Shown one piece after another: positions 54,909-63,682 of a DNA stretch of 64,000 nucleotides. The stretch is from an uncultured Geobacteraceae bacterium (lineage in GTDB: Bacteria > Desulfobacterota > Desulfuromonadia > Geobacterales > Pseudopelobacteraceae): positions 62,001 to 126,000 of the forward strand of contig CAJAFV010000028.1 in NCBI GenBank assembly GCA_903939115.1, in the 5' to 3' direction. Every line of letters begins with the position of its first letter. Position 1 is the first letter of the stretch. The translations under genes were made by a program, and so were the position numbers. The notes beneath the pieces were generated by a model, which worked only from the letters and a program-made list of their open reading frames with translations, searched no databases and was not told the DNA's origin.

Positions 54909-54949
54909 CTGTTCCTACCCCCTCGGCTTCAACCGGCGGGTAGGAACAG
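54909..54949. terminator. Convergent hairpin between pgi and hrpB
   Basis: CTGTTCCTACCC pairs perfectly with GGGTAGGAACAG (12 bp). The right arm and loop lie inside the last codons of hrpB, and its TAG stop is in the left arm. It can serve both converging genes. Confidence 0.75.
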
Positions 54950-57440
54950 CACTCCAGGGATCGTCAGGCCAGGGGTGCTTTGGATAGCGCCCTTTGAGCT
55001 CCTTTTTTACCTGCTGATATGAACCATCCCAGAATCCTTTTAAATCCCTCGTCACCTGTATCGGTCGACCGGCCGGCGACAGCAGATGTAACAGCACCGG
55101 AATCCTGCCGCCGCAGACGGCCGGCCCGACTGCCAGACCAAACAGCTCCTGAAGTTTCACCGCTAATACCGGAATTTCTCCTGAATAATCGATTCTGATC
55201 CGCGAACCGCTTGGCACGGAGAGATGTGTCGGAGCCAGTTCGTCCAGATCCCGCTGCTGCCGGTAATCGAGACTCTGCCTCAGAATAGTCGCAATATCGA
55301 GCTGTGCGGCTCTTTTTATTGAGTTGGCCCCGCCGAGATGAGGTCCCAGCCACACTTCTAGTGTGTCGCACAGCTCCGCATCAGAAACGTCCGGCCACTC
55401 ACGCTCTAAAAAGGCTGAGCGTAGCAGCAGCAGGCGTCCCTGCAACTGACGCACCGCGTCGTTCATCGTCAGAAACGATAACCGTGTTGCTCGTACGGCA
55501 CCGATCACCGCCGGCACAGACTGTTCAGCAGCCGGCACAACTGTCTCGGCTGTGAGTTGAATGCTCCCCAGAAGCTCCATCCGCCGGGCTATGACACGCC
55601 CCTCACGATCATCCCAACTCACCTGGGTTTCACACCGTATATGTCGTGATCGTTCCTCGCGAATGACGGTCTCGGAAATTTCCGCAGCAAGATGGATGAC
55701 CGCTTCCGCCTGATTTCCGGCATCTAGCGCAACAGCAACTATATATTCCCCCGCTTTCACTGCCGAGCGTTCCGAAATTCGCGCACCGCGCCCACCGGTC
55801 AGCAGGTATCCGCCTCCAGAAGATCTGCGCCGGGCAATTCGATCCGGATACGCCGCCAGCAGCAACCGTGACACCTGTTGGTCAGTGTCGGAGCGGTCAT
55901 CTCCCTTTCCCGAAACAGCCATAAGACGCCGCAACTGGCTGACCATCCGTTCCACATTTTTCAGTGCCGAAACATCCATACTCCGATCATTTTGTTCTGA
56001 TGAGCGCCACTGTTTCAAAACCTCCAGTCGATCGTCTATATCAGAGCGGCTCATCAGCGGCAGAGTACCGGCAACAGGACGCAGCAGATCCCGTTCCGAA
56101 AGAAGTGCCGCTACCTGACACCCCAGACCGGGACAGTTGAGCACGCGGGAACGAAGCAATAAACGACCAAGTCGGGGATGAACCGGCAGGCGTACAACCT
56201 CGCGTCCAAGGTTCGTGATCCGACCGGTTTCATCAAGCAAGTCGAGTCCGACAAGGAGACGGCGGGCTGATTCCACAGCGGCAGGAGGTGGCGCATCCAG
56301 CCAATCGGGCTGCTGTGGGTCGGTAATCCCCCACGCCGCCAGTTCCAGCAAAAGCTGTGACAGATCAGTGACACATATCTCAGGCGGCGAGTGAGGTGCC
56401 ATTGCATGCTGCGTATGCTGACTGTACAGACGATAGCAGACTCCGGGAGCGGTGCGCCCTGCCCTCCCCGCCCGCTGTTCAGCTGATGCACGCGATTCGC
56501 GAACGGTAACCAGTCTGTTCAGGCCGTTGCCCGGATCAAACTGCAACCTTCGCGACACGCCGCAATCGATAACGGTGCGAACACCTTCGATAGTTACGCT
56601 GGTTTCGGCAATGCTGGTTGCCAGTACTATTTTTCGATACGGTCCCGCCTGAATGATCTTCTGCTGTTCGGCAATCGGCAGGTCACCATACAGTTGACAG
56701 ACCACGGTATTGCGCGGAATGGCTCCGGAGTCGGCCAACCGGGCTGAGCAGGCGCGAATTTCCCCGGAACCGGGTAAAAAGGCAAGAATATCTCCTTCCG
56801 TTTCACGTAACGCCCGGATGGCCGCTGCAGCGACACGCTCTGCAAGACGTACGTGGCCTGTCTCGTCAAGGTATTTCATCTCAACAGCAAAGCAGCGCCC
56901 GTCCGAGCTGATTACCGGAGCGTTATCAAGCAGGCGGGAAAGCGGCTGTAGGTCAAGAGTTGCAGACATAACCATGATTTTGAGTTCCGGCCTCAACTGC
57001 TGAACTTCCCTGCAAAGTACCAGTCCGAGGTCAGCGTGGAGGCTCCGTTCATGAAACTCGTCAAAAATAACCAGTGCTACACCGGTCAAGCCGGGGTCGC
57101 TCTGAACCCGACGGGTCAAGATACCCTCTGTGACCACCTCAATACGTGTGGAGCGAGAACTGCAGCTATCGAAACGAATGGCATAACCAACCGACTGCCC
57201 GACCTCTTCACCGCACAATTGTGCCATCCAGCGAGCAGCAGACACAGCAGCGATTCTCCGTGGTTCCAGCATGATAATGCGACCCATCTCAGGAGTAATT
57301 ACATCGAGCAGAGCCAGCGGAACGCGGGTCGTTTTGCCGGCCCCCGGCGGTGCATGAAGAATAAGGTTTTGATGTGAGTTGAATGATTCAAGCAGAGCAG
57401 GAAGGATATCGTCGATCGGGAGTTTGGTCATTTGGTACAT
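54915..57440 (-). CDS. hrpB: ATP-dependent RNA helicase HrpB (DEAH-box)
   Basis: An 841-residue superfamily 2 helicase. Motif I is APPGAGKTTRVPLALL, motif II DEFHERSLHADLG (DEFH), motif III VMSATLD, and motif VI SAEQRAGRAGRTAPGVCYRLY. The helicase-associated and HrpB C-terminal domains follow, to the family ending KGRYPKHPWPDDP. Length is normal. HrpB is common but its cellular role in RNA metabolism is poorly defined. The ATG used here is the first; an ATG three codons later is possible. It converges on pgi. Confidence 0.95.
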   Translation of the reverse strand: MYQMTKLPIDDILPALLESFNSHQNLILHAPPGAGKTTRVPLALLDVITPEMGRIIMLEPRRIAAVSAARWMAQLCGEEVGQSVGYAIRFDSCSSRSTRIEVVTEGILTRRVQSDPGLTGVALVIFDEFHERSLHADLGLVLCREVQQLRPELKIMVMSATLDLQPLSRLLDNAPVISSDGRCFAVEMKYLDETGHVRLAERVAAAAIRALRETEGDILAFLPGSGEIRACSARLADSGAIPRNTVVCQLYGDLPIAEQQKIIQAGPYRKIVLATSIAETSVTIEGVRTVIDCGVSRRLQFDPGNGLNRLVTVRESRASAEQRAGRAGRTAPGVCYRLYSQHTQHAMAPHSPPEICVTDLSQLLLELAAWGITDPQQPDWLDAPPPAAVESARRLLVGLDLLDETGRITNLGREVVRLPVHPRLGRLLLRSRVLNCPGLGCQVAALLSERDLLRPVAGTLPLMSRSDIDDRLEVLKQWRSSEQNDRSMDVSALKNVERMVSQLRRLMAVSGKGDDRSDTDQQVSRLLLAAYPDRIARRRSSGGGYLLTGGRGARISERSAVKAGEYIVAVALDAGNQAEAVIHLAAEISETVIREERSRHIRCETQVSWDDREGRVIARRMELLGSIQLTAETVVPAAEQSVPAVIGAVRATRLSFLTMNDAVRQLQGRLLLLRSAFLEREWPDVSDAELCDTLEVWLGPHLGGANSIKRAAQLDIATILRQSLDYRQQRDLDELAPTHLSVPSGSRIRIDYSGEIPVLAVKLQELFGLAVGPAVCGGRIPVLLHLLSPAGRPIQVTRDLKGFWDGSYQQVKKELKGRYPKHPWPDDPWSAVPTRRLKPRG

Positions 57441-57595
57441 GTCACCATTACATTTTAATAGGTATATTTCTTTTTTCAGCTATATCTGCAACTAAAGCAC
57501 GTTTTACTTATAATCAGAAGAGCAATATACAGAATATAAGGTATAATAGAAAACTATAGTCACACGTAACTGCCGCAACAAAAGGAATTTAACGC

Positions 57596-59155
57596 ATGAA
57601 CATCCGCATATCACTTATAGCGAAACTCACTTTTGCAACCTCTTTGATTCTACTGGTTTTCATGGGGTTGCTGGATAATATCAACCTCAAGAACTTCCGC
57701 AAGGTAATGATCGATTACGCGGTTTCTCATGCGGAACAGGTTGCCGACATAATCAGCCAGAGCACGTATGATTCTATGATGAGAAATGATAAAACCAGCC
57801 TCCATCATATGGTCGGGAAAATTTCTGAAAGTAAGAATATTGAGCATGTTCGGCTGATTGATCCGCGTGGGAAGGTAGTCTTTTCAAATATAACGGAAGA
57901 AGTCGGCTCAGTTATCGGCAAACATGCTGATGAATGCGTCATGTGCCACAATTCAGCAAGCCCCGGTGAAGCAACCGCTTCAATGAATCGCAGCCGGATC
58001 ATAACGACCAAATTTGGCAAGGAGGCGCTTGCTTTTACCAAGGCAATTTATAATCAGCCGGCCTGTTTTACCGCATCCTGTCATTTTCATGGACCGAGTG
58101 ACACTGTGCTTGGTCTTCTGGATATCTCGGTGTCCCTGGAAATGCTTCGCCAGAAGTCTCACGAATACCGCCTGCAATTTGTTATGCTGGCATGCCTTCT
58201 TCTGGTGTTGATCGGCATTTTAATTACTATCCTGACCCATTTTCTCGTTGATATCCCGGTGCAGCGACTTGTCCGGCACAGTGCTCAAGTTGCTTTAGGG
58301 GATCTCGAGTCACGAGTCCCGGTGTCAAGCAGAGATGAACTGGGTGAACTGTCTGATTCTCTCAATCGCATGACCGAAAGCCTCGGCAAAGCAGACAGGG
58401 AGTTGAAGGAGTGGGCAGACAGCCTTGAACGTAAAGTGGCAGAACGAAGTCGGGAAATAATGCGTATGGAAGAACAGCTGCGAAATTCGGAGAAACTGGC
58501 TTCTCTCGGCACACTTGCGGCAGGGGTGGCACATGAGATCAACAATCCACTGACCGGCATTCTGTTGTATGCCTCAATCATTAACACCGACAAACGTCTT
58601 GATCCATCACTGCTCCCGGATGTAGAAAGAGTGATTTCTGAAACGCAACGCTGCGCCGGTATCGTGAAAGATCTCCTTGAATTCAGCCGGGAATCGTTGC
58701 CGGAAAAAGAAAGTATCGCCCTTGATGTTGTTCTGGATGATGTCGTCACTTTTTTTCATAAGCAGCCGGACTTCAGCACCATCGAAATCAGCAAACAATT
58801 CCAGAGCGGACTGCCACCTGTTTCAGCTGATCTGAACCAGATCCGGCAGGTTTTTATGAATATTGTTATTAATGCCGGTCATGCCATGCCGCACGGGGGA
58901 ACGCTGGAGATTTCAACGCATCTTTCGGCAGACGGGAAGTATGTCTGCGCCTCCCTTAAAGATACCGGCTCTGGCATTACTGAGGAGAATCTTTCAAAAA
59001 TTTTTGATCCCTTCTTTACAACCAAATCAGAAGGCACAGGGCTCGGACTATCAATATCGTACGGTATTATTAACAACAATGGAGGAACTATTGAGGTAAA
59101 GAGCACCGTAGGGGAAGGAACAACATTTACTGTCATGCTTCCGGTTTCCGGTTGA
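57596..59155 (+). CDS. Sensor histidine kinase with periplasmic haem-c motifs
   Basis: A 519-residue kinase. Helices at about 9-27 and 195-217 enclose a periplasmic sensor of about 165 residues with a CVMCH motif at 114-118 and a CX4CH motif (CFTASCH) at 157-163. These are the hallmark of covalently bound haem c, so it probably senses redox state or a gas. HAMP, then HisKA (LASLGTLAAGVAHEINNPLT; His313) and HATPase (GTGLGLSISYGIINNNGGTI) complete it. It has no receiver domain. AAGGA precedes the ATG. It ends 28 nt from the convergent sigma-54 regulator, its likely partner. Confidence 0.93.
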   Translation: MNIRISLIAKLTFATSLILLVFMGLLDNINLKNFRKVMIDYAVSHAEQVADIISQSTYDSMMRNDKTSLHHMVGKISESKNIEHVRLIDPRGKVVFSNITEEVGSVIGKHADECVMCHNSASPGEATASMNRSRIITTKFGKEALAFTKAIYNQPACFTASCHFHGPSDTVLGLLDISVSLEMLRQKSHEYRLQFVMLACLLLVLIGILITILTHFLVDIPVQRLVRHSAQVALGDLESRVPVSSRDELGELSDSLNRMTESLGKADRELKEWADSLERKVAERSREIMRMEEQLRNSEKLASLGTLAAGVAHEINNPLTGILLYASIINTDKRLDPSLLPDVERVISETQRCAGIVKDLLEFSRESLPEKESIALDVVLDDVVTFFHKQPDFSTIEISKQFQSGLPPVSADLNQIRQVFMNIVINAGHAMPHGGTLEISTHLSADGKYVCASLKDTGSGITEENLSKIFDPFFTTKSEGTGLGLSISYGIINNNGGTIEVKSTVGEGTTFTVMLPVSG

Positions 59156-59183
59156 CTTTGTCCGATTTATTTTGCGTTGAATG

Positions 59184-60602
59184 TCAATGTTCTCCTTTTA
59201 CAGAGATACCGAGCTTTTTCATCATGCCCTGAAAGTTGGGCCTCAGTATGCCGGTCTCCTCGGAAGCCCTGGTTACATTCCAGCCGTTACGCTCAAGTGC
59301 GTTTCGTACAAACAGGCTTTCCAATGACTCAATGGCGTGATCACGAATATGACGCTTCATCTCCTTCAGCTCTTCCGCGTTCATCGGAATACGTTCAATC
59401 AAGTGATCTGCATTGTTTGAATCTTTACCGGTGCTGTCCCACAACTCAAGATCCTCATTCCGGATAACATCCCCTTCCGCAAGTACGACTGCCCGTTCAA
59501 TTATGTTTTCGAGCTCCCGGACATTGCCCGGATATGCATAGTGTTCGAGAAAAGATAGTACGTCCGGCGCTACGCCCCTGATTTCCTTACCTATCTCATG
59601 CGTATATTTTTTCAGAAAATGACGTATCAGGATTGGAATGTCCTTTGTGCGGTCACGAAGTGGCGGGAGTTCGATAGGAATTATATTCAGGCGAAAAAAT
59701 AAATCTTCCCTGAATGTTCCTTCATGAACCATGGTCTTCAGATTTTTGTTTGTTGCAGCAACCAGGTGGATATCTATCGGCACCGGTTGTGTACCGCCGA
59801 TTGGCGTTATTTTACGTTCCTGTAGAGCTCGCAGCAGCTTTGCCTGAGTAGAGATGCTGATGTTTGAAACTTCATCCAGAAAAAGTGTACCTCCATCGGC
59901 AACCTTGAATAGTCCGGTCTTTGTCTGGACCGCACCGGTAAAAGAGCCTTTGACATGTCCGAATAATTCGCTCTCCAGCAGAGTCTCTGCCAGAGAAGAG
60001 CAATCTACCGCAACAAATGGTTTATCTTTACGAGGACTGCTGTCGTGAATAGCGCGGGCAGCCAGTTCCTTACCCGTGCCGCTTTCGCCGGTTATCAACA
60101 CGGTGCTGTTGGTAGCAGAAACAAGCACGATACGATGGTAGACTTTCTGCATCTCTACGCTTTCACCGATAAACTGATGAAACCCATGGTGGCGGCTGAT
60201 CTCTCCATCAAGGCAGATCTCATCCAGAGGCGTACTGCGCTGAAGGAGGGCTTTATTCACTTTTTCCAGCAATACGGCAGGTACGAAGGGTTTTGATATG
60301 TAATCGGACGCCCCGTTTTTCATGGCCTCTACGGCTGTATCAACAGTAGCATAGCCGGTGATAAGAATAACCGGGATATGGGGCTGAAGTGTCCGAACAC
60401 TTTTAAGCACCTCGATACCGCTCATTCCCGGCATTTTGAGGTCGGTAATAATGAGGTCGAAGTCACGTTTTTGCATGGTCTCAATGGCGCTGTAACCGCT
60501 TGAGCAGGTTTCAACATCAAAGGATTCTCCCTCAAGAACACGTTTCAATCCATCCCTTATTACGGCCTCGTCATCAACAATCAGAATTCTGCTGCGTGCC
60601 AT
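59184..60602 (-). CDS. Sigma-54-dependent response regulator (NtrC family)
   Basis: A 472-residue activator. Receiver domain 1-120 (Asp54 in IITDLKMPGMSG), AAA+ domain with Walker A GESGTGKE at 172-179, the sigma-54 contact loop GSFTGA at 219-224 (Ser in place of the usual Ala at its second position), Walker B GGTLFLDE at 237-244, and a Fis-type helix-turn-helix (GWNVTRASEETGILRPNFQG). It should activate -24/-12 promoters nearby. By position and by the cytochromes it faces, it resembles BccR, the activator of cbcBA in Geobacter sulfurreducens. AAGGA precedes the ATG. Confidence 0.95.
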   Translation of the reverse strand: MARSRILIVDDEAVIRDGLKRVLEGESFDVETCSSGYSAIETMQKRDFDLIITDLKMPGMSGIEVLKSVRTLQPHIPVILITGYATVDTAVEAMKNGASDYISKPFVPAVLLEKVNKALLQRSTPLDEICLDGEISRHHGFHQFIGESVEMQKVYHRIVLVSATNSTVLITGESGTGKELAARAIHDSSPRKDKPFVAVDCSSLAETLLESELFGHVKGSFTGAVQTKTGLFKVADGGTLFLDEVSNISISTQAKLLRALQERKITPIGGTQPVPIDIHLVAATNKNLKTMVHEGTFREDLFFRLNIIPIELPPLRDRTKDIPILIRHFLKKYTHEIGKEIRGVAPDVLSFLEHYAYPGNVRELENIIERAVVLAEGDVIRNEDLELWDSTGKDSNNADHLIERIPMNAEELKEMKRHIRDHAIESLESLFVRNALERNGWNVTRASEETGILRPNFQGMMKKLGISVKGEH

Positions 60603-60912
60603 GTAGTGTCCTTTGTTTGCTGAACTGAATTAAAGTGATTTTGCCGCCGAAGTCCGGGTTGCTTCTGCTTATACCACGGGAAATGAAAAGATCAATAGTT
60701 GTTGTCAGTTCATTGAAGTTATTATCATCTGGCACATAATTTCAGATCAGCAAGAGTCTGTGCATGGCAGGGATTCAAAGGCCAGTCAAAAAAAATGATT
60801 TTTTATTATACCTGCGGTTGCAAATTAAAATATTAGTGCTACAAGAAGAGGGGCGCTGAATAGAAGATTCCACCACTTGAATATCCTTTAACAGGGATAG
60901 GGAGTTAAAACC
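60603..60912 (+). promoter_or_regulatory. Control region between the sigma-54 regulator and the cytochrome operon
   Basis: The 310-nt divergent gap holds no gene. TGGCAC at 60730-60735, a 5-nt spacer and TTCA at 60741-60744 form a partial sigma-54 promoter match: the -24 half is good, but the -12 half lacks the usual GC. GGGAG lies 8 nt before the cytochrome ATG. Activator sites are likely here but were not resolved. Confidence 0.4.
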
Positions 60913-61974
60913 ATGCATCTGTGTAACAGAAGTACCGGACTGTTTCTGGCTGTATTCATGTTTTTGGCCGTACCTGTTTTTGCTGCTGCTCCTGGAAATG
61001 AAACGTGCATGAACTGCCATGGCCGAACAGAAATTAATGGTCCATCTGGAATCAAAGCATATATTGATCCGGTTAGGTTTGCGGCAACAACACACTCTAT
61101 TGTCGGATGCACCTCCTGTCATGGACAGGTATCCAAAGGCCATCCTGATGACGGGTTTATTCCGCCACGAGCTGCATGCGGAGATTGCCACAGTCCCGTT
61201 TACGAAGAATATTCAAAAAGCTCTCATGCCTCAAAAGCCGGATGCAATAACTGTCATAATCCACATGAAGTCCGGTTGCCGATGTTTATGTCCGGTGACG
61301 ACATCAACAGGAAATGCGCCAAGTGCCATGATACCAGAAAAGCCATTCAAAGCCACTCCACATGGCTGCCACAAGCTGAGCTGCATATCGATACGCTGCC
61401 ATGCATTACCTGCCATACCGGTTCAAAAGATTATGTCATTATCATGTCCATTGAAAGTCGTAAACCCGGCTCCAAAGAAGACTTTAAAACGAGCACCTAT
61501 AGCGAACTCTCCACACTGTCACAAGCCGAAGATGTCAGCAGAGTAATCGATCTGAATAACGACAATCTGATTTCTCTCTCGGAACTAAGGGAATTTAATC
61601 ATCGTCTCCGTAGTAAGAATATGCGCTTATGGGGCATGATGATCCCGGAGACCGTTACCCATAGTTATCAGATTCTGGACAACCGATGGAACTGTACTTT
61701 TTGCCACTCTTCCGGACCGAAAGCCGCGCAGAAAAGCTTCATCGCTTTTCCGGACAAAAATGGAGGATTTAAAAGGCTTGCCGTAGAAAAGGGGGCCATT
61801 CTTGACATCCTGTACGGAACCCCGGATTTTTATATGCTCGGCACCACCAGAAGCACACCACTTAACATAATCGGTGCGTTGATCGTTGCAGCGGGATTGT
61901 CATTTCCGGTGTGTCACGGTTTCTTCCGATTCATGACCAGAAAAAACAGAAAGGAGAACCATCATGAAGCATAA
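60913..61974 (+). CDS. cbcA: Seven-haem c-type cytochrome with C-terminal anchor (CbcA-like)
   Basis: A 353-residue exported cytochrome. A signal peptide (about 1-26) precedes CXXCH motifs starting at residues 32, 66, 89, 111, 135, 164 and 261. An EF-hand-like loop [12 protein letters not shown] at 213-224 may bind calcium. A C-terminal membrane helix (about 318-340) holds it to the inner membrane. The next gene overlaps its end and encodes a b-type cytochrome, so together they resemble CbcBA, a bc-type menaquinol oxidoreductase used by Geobacter for low-potential extracellular electron transfer. The gene name rests on layout and haem count, not on a database match. Confidence 0.82.
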   Translation: MHLCNRSTGLFLAVFMFLAVPVFAAAPGNETCMNCHGRTEINGPSGIKAYIDPVRFAATTHSIVGCTSCHGQVSKGHPDDGFIPPRAACGDCHSPVYEEYSKSSHASKAGCNNCHNPHEVRLPMFMSGDDINRKCAKCHDTRKAIQSHSTWLPQAELHIDTLPCITCHTGSKDYVIIMSIESRKPGSKEDFKTSTYSELSTLSQAEDVSRVIDLNNDNLISLSELREFNHRLRSKNMRLWGMMIPETVTHSYQILDNRWNCTFCHSSGPKAAQKSFIAFPDKNGGFKRLAVEKGAILDILYGTPDFYMLGTTRSTPLNIIGALIVAAGLSFPVCHGFFRFMTRKNRKENHHEA

Positions 61975-62629
61975 TGAATTTGTCTACATGACTCCAATGC
62001 CAGTCAGAATCTGGCACTGGCTGAACGCTTTTGGAATCTTGACGTTATGTGTCACCGGACTTCAGATACGATTTCCTGATTACATTAATATTTTCGGCGC
62101 CTATAAAGCGGCCATACGCTTGCACAATACTGCCGGCGTAGTTGTGTCCATATCCTATATACTCTGGCTGTTGTATTATCTGATCGTTGCAAAGAGCCTG
62201 ATGAAGCTCTATATACCAACGATTGAAGACCTCAAATCGGGTATTTTCCGCCAGGCGTTCTTCTATTTTCTCACCTATTTTCTTGGAAAGCCAAACCCGC
62301 ACCACAGCACTCCTGACAGCAAGTTTAATCCGATGCAGAAGGCTGCATATCTGGTAATCATGTTCATATTGCTGCCCATGGTTATTTTTTCCGGCGTACT
62401 TCTTATGTACATCGCTCCGTTACGTGAGGTTCTTCTCATTCTTGGAGGAATAAAGACGCTGATAGGCACGCATTTTCTGCTTTCCTGCTGTTTTACCGCC
62501 TTTCTCTTTGTGCACATATATTTGGCAACGCTCGGCCATACCCCTTTAGCTCATTTTAAACCGATGTGGAACGGGTGGGAAGAAGAGGAGATAGACGACG
62601 CCAGTACTGAAAAAACCGTCGGCAGATAA
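61964..62629 (+). CDS. cbcB: Cytochrome b subunit (CbcB-like)
   Basis: A 221-residue inner-membrane protein of the cytochrome b561/Ni-hydrogenase b family. About four or five helices carry candidate haem-ligand histidines: [44 protein letters not shown] and [19 protein letters not shown] (in part). The C-terminus is acidic ([10 protein letters not shown]). The start overlaps the seven-haem gene by 11 nt and has AAGGAG upstream. It likely oxidises menaquinol and passes electrons to the seven-haem partner. Confidence 0.88.
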   Translation: MKHNEFVYMTPMPVRIWHWLNAFGILTLCVTGLQIRFPDYINIFGAYKAAIRLHNTAGVVVSISYILWLLYYLIVAKSLMKLYIPTIEDLKSGIFRQAFFYFLTYFLGKPNPHHSTPDSKFNPMQKAAYLVIMFILLPMVIFSGVLLMYIAPLREVLLILGGIKTLIGTHFLLSCCFTAFLFVHIYLATLGHTPLAHFKPMWNGWEEEEIDDASTEKTVGR

Positions 62630-62672
62630 AGATGTAACTGTTTAATGTAATTACTACAAAGGAGATCGCCCT

Positions 62673-63659
62673 ATGAAATATCGTTTATCACTCTTTGTCA
62701 CCGTTTTTTTTCTGTTACTGCAGTCTAACTGTTTTGCAATCAACGTACGGGATGTGGTCTATACACCAAAAAACAGCGGCAAAGTGGTATTCAGCCATGG
62801 GGATCATATAAATAAGAAGGGGATGGACAAAAATTGTCGTGCCTGCCACGATGCGATTTTTGATTTAAAAAAGAAAACACGCTTCACCATGGCCGATATG
62901 GCAAAGGGGAAATCGTGTGGTTCGTGTCATAAAGGAGAAAAGGCTTTTGCACTTGCAGCGTGTGCCCGTTGCCATCAAAGCAAGGAGATAGTTTTTAAAG
63001 TAAAAGCCACCGGACCTACCGGTTTCAGTCACAAATCGCATCTTGCGAAATCGGCTGATTGTGGCGTATGCCACCCCGCCCTGTTTACAACGAGTTCAAC
63101 CAAACGTTTCACCATGGCTGACATGAAAAAAGGGAAGTCGTGTGGCGCCTGCCATAACGGTAAGAAGGCATTCAGCGTAGACACATGCGTCACATGCCAC
63201 CCGGTCAAGGAAATTACATATCAGGTAAAAGAGACCGGACCAACCCACTTCAGCCATAAGAGCCATCTTGCTGTGGCAGAGTGCGGAGAATGCCATCCGA
63301 AAATCTATTCACCGAATCAGAAGAACAAGCGTGTCGGAATGGCGGCCATGACTAAGGGGAAATCATGCGGGGAGTGCCACAATGCAAAGCAGGCTTTTTC
63401 AGTAAAAGATTGTTCAAAATGTCACCCGGTACGGGAGCTCAAATTTGAAGAGAAGAGTACCGGCGATGTCGTGTTCAGTCACACATTTCATACCGGTCTC
63501 TACACCTGTACGGACTGCCATGTATCTCTTTTTAAAACAGCCCGCAGTACGGCTAAAATATCGATGGGAGAGATGGAACAGGGGAAATCATGCGGCGGGT
63601 GTCATGACGGAAAAAGCGCCTTCAGTGTAAAAGAGAAATGCGAAGTCTGTCATAAGTAA
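62673..63659 (+). CDS. Dodecahaem c-type cytochrome of four c7-like repeats
   Basis: A 328-residue periplasmic protein with a signal peptide (about 1-22). Twelve CXXCH motifs start at 55, 82, 97, 130, 157, 172, 204, 232, 247, 279, 307 and 323. They form four repeats of about 75 residues with three haems each (pattern FSHxxH...CxxCH...MxKGKSCGxCH...AFSVxxCxxCHP). This is the c7 nanowire-like plan known from Geobacter GSU1996. It lies third after the cbcA- and cbcB-like genes, the place I recall for the 12-haem OmcQ in G. sulfurreducens. It likely carries electrons across the periplasm. Confidence 0.92.
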   Translation: MKYRLSLFVTVFFLLLQSNCFAINVRDVVYTPKNSGKVVFSHGDHINKKGMDKNCRACHDAIFDLKKKTRFTMADMAKGKSCGSCHKGEKAFALAACARCHQSKEIVFKVKATGPTGFSHKSHLAKSADCGVCHPALFTTSSTKRFTMADMKKGKSCGACHNGKKAFSVDTCVTCHPVKEITYQVKETGPTHFSHKSHLAVAECGECHPKIYSPNQKNKRVGMAAMTKGKSCGECHNAKQAFSVKDCSKCHPVRELKFEEKSTGDVVFSHTFHTGLYTCTDCHVSLFKTARSTAKISMGEMEQGKSCGGCHDGKSAFSVKEKCEVCHK

Positions 63660-63682
63660 GGTGTAACTCTGGAGGAATAGTT

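Noticed and set aside
61909-61920. VCH in the C-terminal helix of the seven-haem cytochrome as an eighth haem site
   Set aside because: It lacks the first cysteine of CXXCH and lies in the membrane helix.
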